Below are positions 17,545-26,269 of a stretch of 64,000 bases of DNA, in pieces. Source of the stretch: Atopobium sp. ICM42b (GTDB taxonomy: Bacteria; Actinomycetota; Coriobacteriia; Coriobacteriales; Atopobiaceae); the NCBI GenBank assembly GCA_000564995.1, contig JDFH01000014.1:1-64000 (forward strand), given 5' to 3'. The first letter of the stretch is position 1. Every line of letters starts with the position of its first letter. Below the pieces are notes generated by a model that saw only the letters and a program-made list of their open reading frames with translations, did no database searches and had not been told where the DNA came from. The translations under genes were made by a program, and so were the position numbers.

Positions 17545-17641
17545 TTGTCGCTGAGCAAAATTTTCCTGGTACAGACTCGGGCGTAAAGCTATTTTGTAAC
17601 TCTTGTGTGAGTATTCGCACATCCCGAGAGGATTTATTCGC
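17545..17641 (+). promoter_or_regulatory. Structured leader before the cysteine transporter
   Basis: CTCGGG (17576-17581) can pair with CCCGAG (17623-17628), which is part of the ribosome site GAGAGGA for the permease gene. Between them TGTGTG and CGCACA (about 17605-17621) form a nested stem. An earlier GCCCG inside the upstream ORF (about 17517-17521) could pair with CGGGC and compete. This gives a possible on/off switch tied to translation of the ORF. No known riboswitch family is recognised. Confidence 0.4.
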
Positions 17642-18295
17642 ATGGACTGGAGCTTCATAGGGGAACACCTCCCACTGTATGCAGAAGCTGCAAAAATAAC
17701 GCTTACTATCTCTTTCTTTGGAGTTCTCTTCTCGCTTATCGTTGGTTTGATAAGTGCTCAGATTTCGCTGACAAAAATTCCTGTTTTAAGTCAGCTTAAT
17801 GCTGTTTACGTTGAGCTTTCCAGAGGAACACCCCTGCTTATTCAGCTGTTTCTTATCTACTTTGGGCTGACTAAAGTTGGTCTCAAAATGGATGCAGAGG
17901 TAGCTGCTGTCGTGGGATTAACGTTTCTTGGTGGCTCCTATATGGCAGAGGTGTTTCGCGCAGGCTTTGAATCAGTTGCAGCTATTCAGTTTGAATCTGC
18001 ACAGGTTTTGGGCCTCTCAAAGATTCAAGCTCTCCAGCACGTTATTCTTCCACAGGCACTTTCTGTAGCAATTCCAGGCCTTGTTGCTAACATCATTTTC
18101 TTAATCAAGGAATCTTCCGTTGTTTCCGGCATTGCTCTTGCAGATTTGATGTACGTAACCAAGGACATTATTGGCATGCAATACGACACTACAGAAGCCC
18201 TCTTTATGCTGGTAATTGCCTATGTGATTATCCTTGTTCCTATTTCTTTGCTTGGCAGCTGGCTGGAGAGGAGGTTTGACTATGCCCGTCGATAA
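17642..18295 (+). CDS. Cysteine/polar amino acid ABC permease (first subunit)
   Basis: 217 residues with about five membrane helices and the conserved cytoplasmic loop EVFRAGFESVAAIQFESAQV, typical of the His/Glu/Gln/cystine permease family. ATG 17642 follows GAGAGGA at 17626-17632. It overlaps the next permease by 14 bases. The substrate is inferred from the CjaA-like binding protein at the end of the operon. Confidence 0.85.
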   Translation: MDWSFIGEHLPLYAEAAKITLTISFFGVLFSLIVGLISAQISLTKIPVLSQLNAVYVELSRGTPLLIQLFLIYFGLTKVGLKMDAEVAAVVGLTFLGGSYMAEVFRAGFESVAAIQFESAQVLGLSKIQALQHVILPQALSVAIPGLVANIIFLIKESSVVSGIALADLMYVTKDIIGMQYDTTEALFMLVIAYVIILVPISLLGSWLERRFDYARR

Positions 18296-18959
18296 CATTT
18301 TGCTGCAGGAAGGAGTGATAACGCGCCTTCTTGGAGGTCTTGCAACAACGGTGCACATTGGCCTTATCTCTGTGGCACTTTCCATTCCTCTTGGTATTCT
18401 CGTTGGACTTTTTATGACATCCAACAACAAGGTGGTTCGTGCAATTCTTCGCGTTTACCTTGAGGTTGTTCGTGTTATGCCTCAGCTGGTGCTGCTCTTT
18501 GTGGTGTTCTTTGGTACTTCTGAATGGTTTGATGTTAATTTTGATGGCGTTGAAGCTTCAATTGTAGTTTTTACCTTCTGGGGAGCAGCCGAGCTTGGAG
18601 ACCTGGTACGAGGAGCGTTGGAGTCAATTCCAGCATCTCAGTATGACGGTGCATTTGTGCTTGGCCTTTCTCGCCAGCAGACGTTTTTTAAGGTCATCCT
18701 TCCTCAGGCTTTCAAGCGTCTTTTGCCTCCAGCTATCAACCTGATTACACGCATGATTAAGACAACGTCACTTTGTAATTTGATTGGCGTGGTTGAGCTG
18801 CTCAGAGTTGGTAGTCAGATCACCGATTTTTATCGCTTCAAGTTCCCAACCGACGGAGCACTTTGGATTTACGGAGCTATTTTCTTCCTGTATTTTGCTG
18901 CCTGCTTCCCACTTTCGTATCTTTCACGCAGGCTTGAGAGGAGCGCCTCACATGAGTAA
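18282..18959 (+). CDS. Cysteine/polar amino acid ABC permease (second subunit)
   Basis: 225 residues, a paralogue of the previous permease with the loop [23 protein letters not shown] 18282 has a strong ribosome site (GAGAGGAGG) inside the end of the previous gene. The two permeases probably form a heterodimer in the membrane. It overlaps the ATPase start by 8 bases, so the operon is tightly coupled. Confidence 0.85.
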   Translation: MPVDNILLQEGVITRLLGGLATTVHIGLISVALSIPLGILVGLFMTSNNKVVRAILRVYLEVVRVMPQLVLLFVVFFGTSEWFDVNFDGVEASIVVFTFWGAAELGDLVRGALESIPASQYDGAFVLGLSRQQTFFKVILPQAFKRLLPPAINLITRMIKTTSLCNLIGVVELLRVGSQITDFYRFKFPTDGALWIYGAIFFLYFAACFPLSYLSRRLERSASHE

Positions 18960-19707
18960 CACCGTTTTAGCAGTTAAGGACCTCACTAAGGTATATCCCT
19001 CAAGCCAGAAACCCGTGCTTGATAAGATTTCGCTCTCCATCAATAAAGGCGAGGTAGTCGTGGTGTTGGGACCTTCCGGTTGCGGTAAGTCTACGCTGCT
19101 TCGCGCCATTGTTGGCTTGGAAGATATCCAAGGGGGAGAAGTGCTTCTCCACGATCAGGTTATTTCTGGTCAGAAGAGGGAAAGCGCCGCAGCAGGCATT
19201 GGTATGGTTTTTCAGAGCTATGACTTATTCCCAAACATGACGGTTTTGAAAAACGTAACCCTGGCTCCTCTGGTAGTGCAGAAGCGCTCAGAGGATGAGG
19301 TTTTGGCACAGGCAGAAGAACTGTTGCGTCGTGTGGGACTGTGGGAGAAGAAAGACTCCTATCCATCAGCACTTTCTGGCGGCCAAAAGCAGCGCGTGGC
19401 AATTGTTCGTGCTCTTATGACTAACCCTGAAGTTCTTTTGCTGGACGAGATTACTGCAGCTCTTGACCCCGAGATGGTTCACGAGGTTTTGCAGGTAGTT
19501 ATGGAGCTAGCAGAGCAAGGAATGACCATGCTGGTGGTAACTCACGAGATGCGCTTTGCTCAAGCAGTTGCTGATCGAGTCATTTTGATTGATCAGGGAC
19601 ACATCGTAGAAGAGTCGTCCGATGCACAAGAGTTTTTCTCGGCACCTAAAACAGAAAGGGCACAAGAGTTTTTGCGCACCTTTGAGTTTGAACGTGTGCA
19701 TAAGTAA
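18952..19707 (+). CDS. Cysteine/polar amino acid ABC ATPase
   Basis: 251 residues. Walker [11 protein letters not shown]-loop FQSYDLFPN, signature LSGGQKQR, Walker [15 protein letters not shown] and VVTHEMRFA are intact. The Walker B segment reads DEITAALDP rather than DEPTSALDP, a conservative change. The start is ATG 18952 after GAGAGGAGC. It energises the two permeases encoded just before. Confidence 0.9.
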   Translation: MSNTVLAVKDLTKVYPSSQKPVLDKISLSINKGEVVVVLGPSGCGKSTLLRAIVGLEDIQGGEVLLHDQVISGQKRESAAAGIGMVFQSYDLFPNMTVLKNVTLAPLVVQKRSEDEVLAQAEELLRRVGLWEKKDSYPSALSGGQKQRVAIVRALMTNPEVLLLDEITAALDPEMVHEVLQVVMELAEQGMTMLVVTHEMRFAQAVADRVILIDQGHIVEESSDAQEFFSAPKTERAQEFLRTFEFERVHK

Positions 19708-19765
19708 ACAACGTGTTTTTGCACGTAGATGATGTAGTAATTGATACAACTTGTTAGGATTTGAA

Positions 19766-20662
19766 ATGAACTTCTTTGAAAATACTTCCGCTTCTCTTTC
19801 TCGCCGTGCTTTCCTTGGTGCAAGCGCACTTTCTGCTGCAGCTCTTCTGGCAGCTTGCAAGAAAAAGGATTCTGACGGAGCTCAGGGTGGATCTTCTGAT
19901 ACAGACTCAAAGTTTAGAACCCTCGACGATATCAAGAAGGCCGGTACGGTAAATATTGGCGTCTTCAGCGATAAGGCTCCTTTTGGCTACGTTGATGGAA
20001 GCGGTAATTACGCTGGTTACGACATTGTTTTTGCTGAGCGTCTTGCAAAGGATATGGGCGTCAAAATCAACTACATTGCTACTGACGGACAAAATCGCGT
20101 GCCTTTCTTGCAGTCCAATAAGGCAGATATCATGCTGGCAAACTTTACAGTAACTGACGACCGTAAAGAAAAAGTTGATTTCTCTCTGCCATACATGAAG
20201 ATCAAGCTGGGTGTTGTTTCTCCCGCTTCTGCGCCAATTACTGATGTTTCCCAGCTTGATGGCAAGAAGCTTATTGTTTCTAAGGGAACCACGGCTGAGG
20301 TTTGGTTTGCTAAGAACGCGCCTAAGGTTGAGCTGGTCAAATTTGATAGCTATGCTGATGCGTATAACGCACTGCTCGACGGCCGCGGCGATGCTTTCTC
20401 AACCGATAATACCGAGGTACTTGCATGGATTAAGTCTAACCCTGGCTTTGTTGTTGGCATTGATGACCTGGGCGACTCCGATACTATTGCCGCTGCAGTT
20501 CACAAGGGTAACTCCTCGGTGTTGGAGTTTATCAACAACGAGATTACCGGCCCTCTTGCAGAGGAGAACTTCTTCCACAAGGCTTATGAAGAGACACTCG
20601 CTCCAATTTACGGCGACGAAGTAGATCCAAATACTATGGTCGTCGAGGGCGGCAAAATCTAA
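19766..20662 (+). CDS. CjaA-like cysteine-binding lipoprotein
   Basis: 298 residues. The signal peptide contains SRRAFLG, a twin-arginine-type motif, and ends in a lipobox (LAAC, Cys at about 36), so it may be a Tat-exported lipoprotein. The mature domain is family 3. It closely resembles Campylobacter CjaA, a structurally characterised cysteine-binding protein: GVFSDKAPFGYVD, IMLANFTVTDDRKEKVDF, LIVSKGTTAEVWF, NPGFVVGIDDLG and the end ENFFHKAYEETLAPIYGD. ATG 19766 follows AGGA at 19756-19759. It supplies substrate to the permease pair upstream. Confidence 0.85.
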   Translation: MNFFENTSASLSRRAFLGASALSAAALLAACKKKDSDGAQGGSSDTDSKFRTLDDIKKAGTVNIGVFSDKAPFGYVDGSGNYAGYDIVFAERLAKDMGVKINYIATDGQNRVPFLQSNKADIMLANFTVTDDRKEKVDFSLPYMKIKLGVVSPASAPITDVSQLDGKKLIVSKGTTAEVWFAKNAPKVELVKFDSYADAYNALLDGRGDAFSTDNTEVLAWIKSNPGFVVGIDDLGDSDTIAAAVHKGNSSVLEFINNEITGPLAEENFFHKAYEETLAPIYGDEVDPNTMVVEGGKI

Positions 20663-20706
20663 GTTCTGGGCCTAGTCCGTCTTTACAGCTCAATTACACC
20701 CATTTC

Positions 20707-20741
20707 GCGAGAAGACCTTGCAGTTTGTAAGGTCTTCTCGC
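20707..20741 (+). terminator. Terminator of the cysteine transporter operon
   Basis: GCGAGAAGACCTT pairs perfectly with AAGGTCTTCTCGC (13 bp) around a 9-nt loop. The stem again contains the TTCTCGC core found across the window. Confidence 0.8.
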
Positions 20742-20764
20742 ATTTGTAGCCAAATTGTTAATTT

Positions 20765-20825
20765 GTACAGTACTTTTTAAAAATGTTTCTTTGTGCTGAT
20801 AAAGTAGGTCAACTATTTTTTGACC
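20765..20825 (+). promoter_or_regulatory. kdgT promoter region with two dyads
   Basis: TTGTGC (20791-20796) and TATTTT (20814-20819), 17 bp apart, could be the promoter. The dyad GGTCAA-N7-TTGACC (20807-20825) covers the -10 and start site and looks like a repressor operator. A second short dyad, GTACaGTAC (20765-20773), lies upstream. The regulator is not in the window. Confidence 0.4.
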
Positions 20826-20846
20826 ACCAGGGCAAAGGAGCTGATA

Positions 20847-21842
20847 ATGGCAGCTGAACAGCAAAAAGCAACTCGTAAAATTGGTGTCCCCAGGTTTCCT
20901 GGCGATATTATGCTGTATCCGCTTTCTGTAGGTCTACTTCTTCACTCATTTGTTCCTCAGGTTCTAGAAATTGGTAGTTTCACCACTGCTGTTGCTAAGG
21001 GAGCTCCTGCAATTGTTGGCATTGTTTTGCTGTTTGTGGGTGCTTCTATTGATCTTAAGACGGTTCCCAAGGTTTTGAAGACTGGCCTGACCATTCTTAT
21101 TCCTAAGCTTGCCATTGCTATTGCCTTTGGTTTGTTTGTTGCTAAGTTCATGAACGATAATTTCTTTGGTCTTAATGCACTTTCTATCATTGGTGGCATT
21201 ACCTTCTGTAACGTTGCTTTGTACATTGGTATTACTGCTGAGTACGGGACTCCTGATGAGCAAGGCGCGGCTGCAGTTTTGTCCCTTGTTGCTGGTCCTG
21301 CAGTTACTATGATTGCCCTAGGTGCAGCAGGTGTTGCGGCAATTTCTCCTACCGCACTTGCGGGTACCCTTCTTCCTCTGGTCCTTGGTGTTGTTCTTGG
21401 TAACCTTAGTCCTTTTATCAGGGGGCTTTTGGTTCCTGGTATTAACCCCTGTATTGCTGTTGTTGGCTTTGCTCTTGGTTGTGGCATGAGTGTTGAGAAC
21501 CTTATTACGGGCGGTCCATCAGGTATTCTCTTAGCAGTACTTTGCATCATCACGGGTATCCTTACCATGTTTGTTGAGCGTCTACTGGGCGGTTCTGGTA
21601 AGGCAAGTCTTGCGAGCGCAACTATTGCAGGTACCGCAACAACCACTCCTGCTGCAGTTGCTTCTGTTGATCCAACGTATACGGCTCAGGTTGTTGCAAA
21701 CGCAAACGCTCAGCTTGCTGCCGCGGTAGTTATTACTGCACTGGTAGCTCCAGCATTTACTGGTTGGCTTGATAAGAAACTGACTAAGAAAAATGATGCC
21801 GGTGAGGTACAGACTTCAGAAGAAGTATCTGCTGCTGAGTAA
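20847..21842 (+). CDS. kdgT: 2-keto-3-deoxygluconate permease family transporter
   Basis: 331 residues, about ten hydrophobic segments, with the family's FPGDIMLYPLSVGLLLHSF start and glycine-rich helices (SIIGGITFCNVALYIG, VVGFALGCGMSVENL). KdgT imports 2-keto-3-deoxygluconate, a breakdown product of uronic acids and pectin. No kdg catabolic genes are beside it, so the substrate remains uncertain. ATG 20847 follows AAAGGAG at 20834-20840. It is flanked by terminators and so is monocistronic. Confidence 0.75.
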   Translation: MAAEQQKATRKIGVPRFPGDIMLYPLSVGLLLHSFVPQVLEIGSFTTAVAKGAPAIVGIVLLFVGASIDLKTVPKVLKTGLTILIPKLAIAIAFGLFVAKFMNDNFFGLNALSIIGGITFCNVALYIGITAEYGTPDEQGAAAVLSLVAGPAVTMIALGAAGVAAISPTALAGTLLPLVLGVVLGNLSPFIRGLLVPGINPCIAVVGFALGCGMSVENLITGGPSGILLAVLCIITGILTMFVERLLGGSGKASLASATIAGTATTTPAAVASVDPTYTAQVVANANAQLAAAVVITALVAPAFTGWLDKKLTKKNDAGEVQTSEEVSAAE

Positions 21843-21871
21843 TTACGTAAGCTTTATATAATGCATATGAA

Positions 21872-21905
21872 AAACCCTCTTCTACGTTGGTGGAAGAGGG
21901 TTTTA
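21872..21905. terminator. Bidirectional terminator between kdgT and a minus-strand gene
   Basis: AAAACCCTCTTC pairs perfectly with GAAGAGGGTTTT (12 bp) around a 10-nt loop. The A and T ends suit termination from both sides, matching the convergent genes. Confidence 0.85.
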
Positions 21906-21913
21906 TTCACCGG

Positions 21914-22195
21914 TTAAAGAAAATAAATGATGTGGCTTATCTCAAATATAAGCGCAAGTATGAGGAAAACTAAGAACAAAATTCTTACCCTTTTTTTGAT
22001 ACCGCTTTTAAAAAAGACATAAAAATCGATAACCTCAGTCAGAATTAATACTAGAAAAAATAGTAATGGTGGAATAAGTCCCTGTTTCCACAGTAGTCGC
22101 ATTCCCTGATAAGCCAGAAAACTGACCAATATTACAATACGAACTGTTTTTCTAGAAATCGGTTCTGAAAAATTAAATATCTTCTCGCCAAACAT
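21914..22195 (-). CDS. Small hydrophobic membrane protein, unknown function
   Basis: 93 residues with two or three membrane helices (about 18-34, 40-62, 70-92) and basic loops (SRKTVR, KSGIKKRVR). It is more AT-rich than its neighbours. A good ribosome site (GGGAGG) lies 8 bases upstream on the minus strand, which supports a real gene. I recognise no family. Confidence 0.6.
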   Translation of the reverse strand: MFGEKIFNFSEPISRKTVRIVILVSFLAYQGMRLLWKQGLIPPLLFFLVLILTEVIDFYVFFKSGIKKRVRILFLVFLILALIFEISHIIYFL

Positions 22196-22312
22196 ATCTG
22201 TTGCCTCCCTATGGACAACAAGAGCAGTTTATTTGTTACTAAAGATTGTAATACTGTCTATTAACCTCGTAGTATATAACTATAGTAATTTAACTTGTGA
22301 TTGGAGGTGCGT

Positions 22313-23401
22313 ATGGAAGTTGGGGAGTGGAGCATTAGTTCTCCAGCATCCAAGTTTTTACTTGGTGCACCATGGACAGAAAAGCTTGCTCACGGATGGG
22401 TCCATCCGCTGCGTATTTCTCCCAATCAGCTTAGAGTCATTGGCTCTTGCTCTTCCTGGCACCCCGGTCTTTTTAAACAGATGGTAGCGTGTACTTCAGA
22501 TATTCAAGTTGCCTTTACCACGGACAGCTCAGAACTGACGCTTGATCTAAAAATTGACAAAGTTCCTAAGGGAGCCTCTTCTGTCTTACAGTTACTTAAA
22601 GCTACGTATCTTAAAAAGCTTAGTTCTGTCTTTGTGACAGTTGATGGCAAACCTTACAAGAACTTCTCGCTGGATGATGCGGGTGAACATACACTTTCTA
22701 TTCATCTAGAAACAGAAACCTCTGAAGATAATCTTGCTAGACTTCCAGGTTTTAACGACACGCATTACGTAAATGTTTACTTGCCCTGTTTGCAGAGCGC
22801 TTCCGTTAAAAATCTCCGTGGCAACGGCACGTTTTTCTCGCCCGATGAGCCTAAGAAAAAGTTGGTGGTGTTTGGCGATTCTATTGCGCAGGGTTTTGTT
22901 GTGGAGCGCCCAGACAAAACTTGGCCACGCTGTCTTGCTAAACGAATGAAGCTTGAGGTGGTTAACCAGGGAATTGGTGGACAAGTTTATCAGTCTGGCT
23001 CGTATACGTTTATTGAGGATGCTTCTTTAGTTATTGTTGCACTTGGAGCAAATTATCGATACGAAAAATGCTCAAAGTCGCAGGTAACGTACGATATTCA
23101 AAATTCGCTCTGGCAGATTTCTCAGATGTATGCAGATACACGCGTGGTGGTTCTGACACCTACGCCTTATTTTGAGGATGCGTATCCCACACACCCTTAT
23201 TCTTGTTTCGCCGAGATTCCTCAAATTATTGAAGAGGTTGCCGATAAGTTTGGTTTGCAGTGTATTTCTGGAGAAAAACTATTGCCGCAGGAGAAGAAAT
23301 ATTTTGCTGACGATGTGCATCCAAATTCTAAGGGTGCGGCACTTTTGGCAAAGAATCTATTTGAAGCCTTAAAACAACCAGTTCAAGATAGTCTTTTTTA
23401 G
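22313..23401 (+). CDS. SGNH/GDSL esterase, carbohydrate esterase-like
   Basis: 362 residues without a signal peptide. An N-terminal beta-sandwich region (about 1-170) precedes an SGNH hydrolase domain with block I VVFGDSIAQGF (Ser), VNQGIGG (Gly), VALGANYRY (Asn) and DDVHPNSKG (Asp/His). This layout resembles family 2 carbohydrate esterases, which deacetylate sugars. ATG 22313 follows GGAGG at 22303-22307. A TATAGT (22281-22286) could be its -10. The cytoplasmic location suggests action on imported acetylated sugars. Confidence 0.75.
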   Translation: MEVGEWSISSPASKFLLGAPWTEKLAHGWVHPLRISPNQLRVIGSCSSWHPGLFKQMVACTSDIQVAFTTDSSELTLDLKIDKVPKGASSVLQLLKATYLKKLSSVFVTVDGKPYKNFSLDDAGEHTLSIHLETETSEDNLARLPGFNDTHYVNVYLPCLQSASVKNLRGNGTFFSPDEPKKKLVVFGDSIAQGFVVERPDKTWPRCLAKRMKLEVVNQGIGGQVYQSGSYTFIEDASLVIVALGANYRYEKCSKSQVTYDIQNSLWQISQMYADTRVVVLTPTPYFEDAYPTHPYSCFAEIPQIIEEVADKFGLQCISGEKLLPQEKKYFADDVHPNSKGAALLAKNLFEALKQPVQDSLF

Positions 23402-23438
23402 ACGTCAAGCCTCCCTAGAAGCTCTCTAAAAATTCAAC

Positions 23439-23469
23439 ACGAGTTTTTGTCCGGTGAAACTTCTACACT
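23439..23469 (+). promoter_or_regulatory. Promoter-like element shared with htrA, upstream of dgt
   Basis: ACGAGTTTTTGTCCGGT (23439-23455) followed by TACACT at 23464-23469 has the same sequence and spacing as the element before htrA at 6589-6619. The first ATG of the dGTPase gene is 31 bases downstream. Confidence 0.45.
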
Positions 23470-23499
23470 AGAGGTGAAAAACATCTAGAGAGGATACAC

Positions 23500-24741
23500 A
23501 TGAACATCACTAATCCTTTTGCACCTCATTTGACCGGGCAACTTACAGAAGAAACTCAAGCCCTTGTAGCTGAGCAAATTGCTAAGGGCACCTTAAGCCC
23601 TTACGCGTGCAAAAATGAAGACATCATTCGCCGAGATTCCACTCATGATCAGGCATCACTTTTGCGTCCCGCTTTCATGCGAGATGTCGAGAAGATCATG
23701 CATATTCCTGCATATAACAGACTAAATGGCAAGACACAGGTCTTCTCGTTTCGTTCGCATGATGACATTACGCGCCGCGGCCTTCATGAGCAGCTTGTTT
23801 GTAGGGTTGCTAAAGATATTGGACGTGCCCTTGGCCTCAACCTTGATTTGATCGAGGCAATTGCTCTTGGTCATGACGTAGGACATACTCCTTTTGGTCA
23901 TGCAGGGGAGTATTTCCTTAATGATATTTATCACGAGCAAACGGGACGTTGGTTTTTCCACAACGTACAGAGCGTGCGCGTGCTTGACGGCCTCTATGCA
24001 AGAAACCTTTCTTTGCAGACACTTGATGGAGTAATTTGCCACAACGGCGAGTTTGAACAGCAGATACTTCAAATGAGTGATCTTTCAACTTTTGATGAGT
24101 TTGATAAGGTGGTAGAAGATTGCTGGGAGAGAGGTCCTCAGGCTATTGCACACCTGCGTCCTATGACGCTTGAAGGTTGCGTCATGCGCATCTCCGACAT
24201 CATTGCGTATGTTGGAAAAGACAGACAGGATGCGCTTCGTGCTGGCGCTGCAACAGAAGAAACGTTTGATGATGGCCTTGGTGGCGCCTATAACGCATGG
24301 GCTACCTCTGCTTTTGTTGCAGACATTGTTCAGAATAGCTTTGGTAAGCCTCAGATTTCTCTCTCAGAAGAGGCATTTAAAGAGATGAAACGAGCAAAGC
24401 GCGAGAATTACCAGAAGATTTATGGGGCATCAGAAGCCAATGGTGATTTCTCTGAGGACATTAAGCATCTGTTTGAGAAGTTGTACGAATACGAGTTGTC
24501 CTCGCTTAAATCTGGTGATCAGAGCCTTGCAATCTTTAAGCATCATATTGAGCCAGTAAGCAGGCACCTTTCTAGGTACGGCCATACCTATGACTGGAAG
24601 AGTGACGTGCATCGTACTGTTGTTGATTTTATTTCCGCAATGACCGATGACTACTTTGTGGCTACCTGTGAAGCACTTTTCCCAGAAGCTCAGGAGCTCT
24701 TTCCAAAGAGGAGCTACTTTGCAGAAGGGGTACGCGCGTAA
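23500..24741 (+). CDS. dgt: dGTPase-like HD-domain triphosphohydrolase
   Basis: 413 residues. YNRLNGKTQVF, then the HD metal motif GHDVGHTPFGHAGE and the later RISDIIAYVGKD match the deoxyguanosinetriphosphate triphosphohydrolase family. It would hydrolyse dNTPs to nucleoside and triphosphate, controlling DNA precursor pools. GAGAGGA sits upstream of the ATG at 23500. Family members differ in which dNTP they use, so dGTP specificity is assumed. Confidence 0.85.
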   Translation: MNITNPFAPHLTGQLTEETQALVAEQIAKGTLSPYACKNEDIIRRDSTHDQASLLRPAFMRDVEKIMHIPAYNRLNGKTQVFSFRSHDDITRRGLHEQLVCRVAKDIGRALGLNLDLIEAIALGHDVGHTPFGHAGEYFLNDIYHEQTGRWFFHNVQSVRVLDGLYARNLSLQTLDGVICHNGEFEQQILQMSDLSTFDEFDKVVEDCWERGPQAIAHLRPMTLEGCVMRISDIIAYVGKDRQDALRAGAATEETFDDGLGGAYNAWATSAFVADIVQNSFGKPQISLSEEAFKEMKRAKRENYQKIYGASEANGDFSEDIKHLFEKLYEYELSSLKSGDQSLAIFKHHIEPVSRHLSRYGHTYDWKSDVHRTVVDFISAMTDDYFVATCEALFPEAQELFPKRSYFAEGVRA

Positions 24742-24831
24742 GGTTTACCACTCAGTCACTGTGCGGCAAACGGGCATGTAAAGAGCATTTGTGTTGAGCG
24801 GGCTTCTCGCCAAGCTTTTATGTTTGAGACG

Positions 24832-24846
24832 GGGTAAAATAGCTGC
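24832..24846 (+). promoter_or_regulatory. Promoter for leaderless rarA
   Basis: GGGTAAAAT (24832-24840) places a TAAAAT -10 only 6 bases before the rarA ATG at 24847. No ribosome site fits that ATG. Transcription would start at the ATG itself, giving a leaderless mRNA, a form common in Actinomycetota. Confidence 0.5.
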
Positions 24847-26178
24847 ATGGATACTTTATTTTCTGGCATGGAACGTGCCGCTAAAAAAGCTAATGCACCA
24901 CTTGCTGCCCGCATGCGTCCTACCACGCTTGATGGATACGTGGGTCAGGAAGATGCGGTTGGTCAGGGCTCCTGGCTGCGTAAAGCTATTGAGCACGATA
25001 CGCTTTCGTCCGTTTTGCTGTACGGTCCAGCAGGCACCGGAAAGACCACGCTTGCGCGCATTATTGCTCATACAACGCACGCAGAATTTGTAGAAGTATC
25101 GGCAATTACAGGCACCGTTAAAGATCTTCGTAGAGAGATTGAGGCCGCAGAATCAAGGCTTTTAACAGCAGGTAGAAGAACTATTTTGTTCATTGATGAG
25201 ATTCATCGTTTTACGCGCTCTCAGCAAGATGCCTTGCTTCACGCAGTAGAAGACAGAATAGTTGTACTTATTGGGGCTACTACAGAAAACCCTTACTTTG
25301 AGGTTAACAGCGCTCTGATTTCTCGCTCTCGTGTAGTGGAGCTACATGCATTGTCAGATGAGGCAATCGATGAGCTCATTCAGCGAGCACTTAAGTCGGA
25401 AGATGGTCTAGCGGGCGCATTTGTCCTGGATGAAGATGCTCGTAAAGAGATTGTGACGCTTGCAGGCGGAGATGGTCGCGCAGCCCTAACTTCTCTTGAG
25501 CTCGCTTCTCAGATGGTTGACGTTCCAGAATCTGCTGACAACAAAGCATCTGAGCCGCTTGTTATTACCAAGCAAAACGTTCTTGAGGCAAATCCTCGCC
25601 GCGGACTTCCCTACGATAAAGCAGGAGATATGCACTATGACATTATCTCCGCGTTTATTAAGTCTATGCGAGGCTCAGACCCAGATGCCGCACTCTATTG
25701 GCTTGCGCGCATGATCGATGCAGGTGAAGATCCTAAATTTATTGCTCGACGCATTATGATTTTGGCCTCAGAAGATATTGGCAATGCCGATCCTCAGGCG
25801 CTGCTCATTGCACATGCAGCATTCAGGTCAGCTGAGGTCATTGGATATCCCGAGTGCAGGATTAACCTTGCGCAAGCAGTAATTTATATGGCGCTTGCTC
25901 CAAAATCTAATGCTGCAGAAGCAGGTATTGATGCCGCTCTCCATGAGGTTAGAACAGGTCCAAGGCGAGAAGTTCCAAGTTACTTAAGGGATCGTACGCG
26001 CCCTGGTTCTGAGGAGTACGGCAACTACCTCTACCCGCATAACTATCCTGGCGGGTGGATTGAACAGCGCTATCTTCCAGAAGGACTTGAACGTGGTGCG
26101 TTCTTCTCGCCATCTCCAAGAGGTTGGGAAGCGTGGAGAATTGCAGCTACAGAGCGTGATCGTCACGAGGAAGCTTAG
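24847..26178 (+). CDS. rarA: Replication-associated recombination protein RarA
   Basis: 443 residues. AAA+ ATPase with Walker A YGPAGTGKTT, Walker B LFIDEIHRF, sensor I ATTENP and the RarA/MgsA C-terminal domain (RGSDPDAALYWLARMI, LASEDIGNADPQAL). It acts at stalled replication forks. The start matches the usual family N-terminus (LAARMRPTTLDGYVGQ). It appears to be translated from a leaderless message. Confidence 0.92.
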   Translation: MDTLFSGMERAAKKANAPLAARMRPTTLDGYVGQEDAVGQGSWLRKAIEHDTLSSVLLYGPAGTGKTTLARIIAHTTHAEFVEVSAITGTVKDLRREIEAAESRLLTAGRRTILFIDEIHRFTRSQQDALLHAVEDRIVVLIGATTENPYFEVNSALISRSRVVELHALSDEAIDELIQRALKSEDGLAGAFVLDEDARKEIVTLAGGDGRAALTSLELASQMVDVPESADNKASEPLVITKQNVLEANPRRGLPYDKAGDMHYDIISAFIKSMRGSDPDAALYWLARMIDAGEDPKFIARRIMILASEDIGNADPQALLIAHAAFRSAEVIGYPECRINLAQAVIYMALAPKSNAAEAGIDAALHEVRTGPRREVPSYLRDRTRPGSEEYGNYLYPHNYPGGWIEQRYLPEGLERGAFFSPSPRGWEAWRIAATERDRHEEA

Positions 26179-26221
26179 GATTTTGAATTAGTTAACTGGG
26201 AGCATTAAGAAGGCGCTCCTC

Positions 26222-26230
26222 GGGTAAAAT
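26222..26230 (+). promoter_or_regulatory. Candidate promoter of the sigma factor operon
   Basis: GGGTAAAAT at 26222-26230 has the GGGTA core of sigma-B/F-type -10 elements, and CATTAA at 26203-26208 is 13 bp upstream (consensus GTTTAA). It could be an autoregulated promoter for the sigB operon. The -35 match is weak. Confidence 0.35.
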
Positions 26231-26269
26231 AAAAAGAACTGTAACCGTTAGCTTTGAGGGATGGCATAG

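Noticed and set aside
17438..17641. Known riboswitch or T-box before the cysteine transporter
   Set aside because: I could not find the conserved T-box sequence or the core of any riboswitch class I know; the short ORF and simple stems explain the region better.
20957..21646. 229-codon minus-strand frame opposite kdgT
   Set aside because: Its composition is the antisense of a hydrophobic membrane protein, with no ribosome site and no family resemblance.
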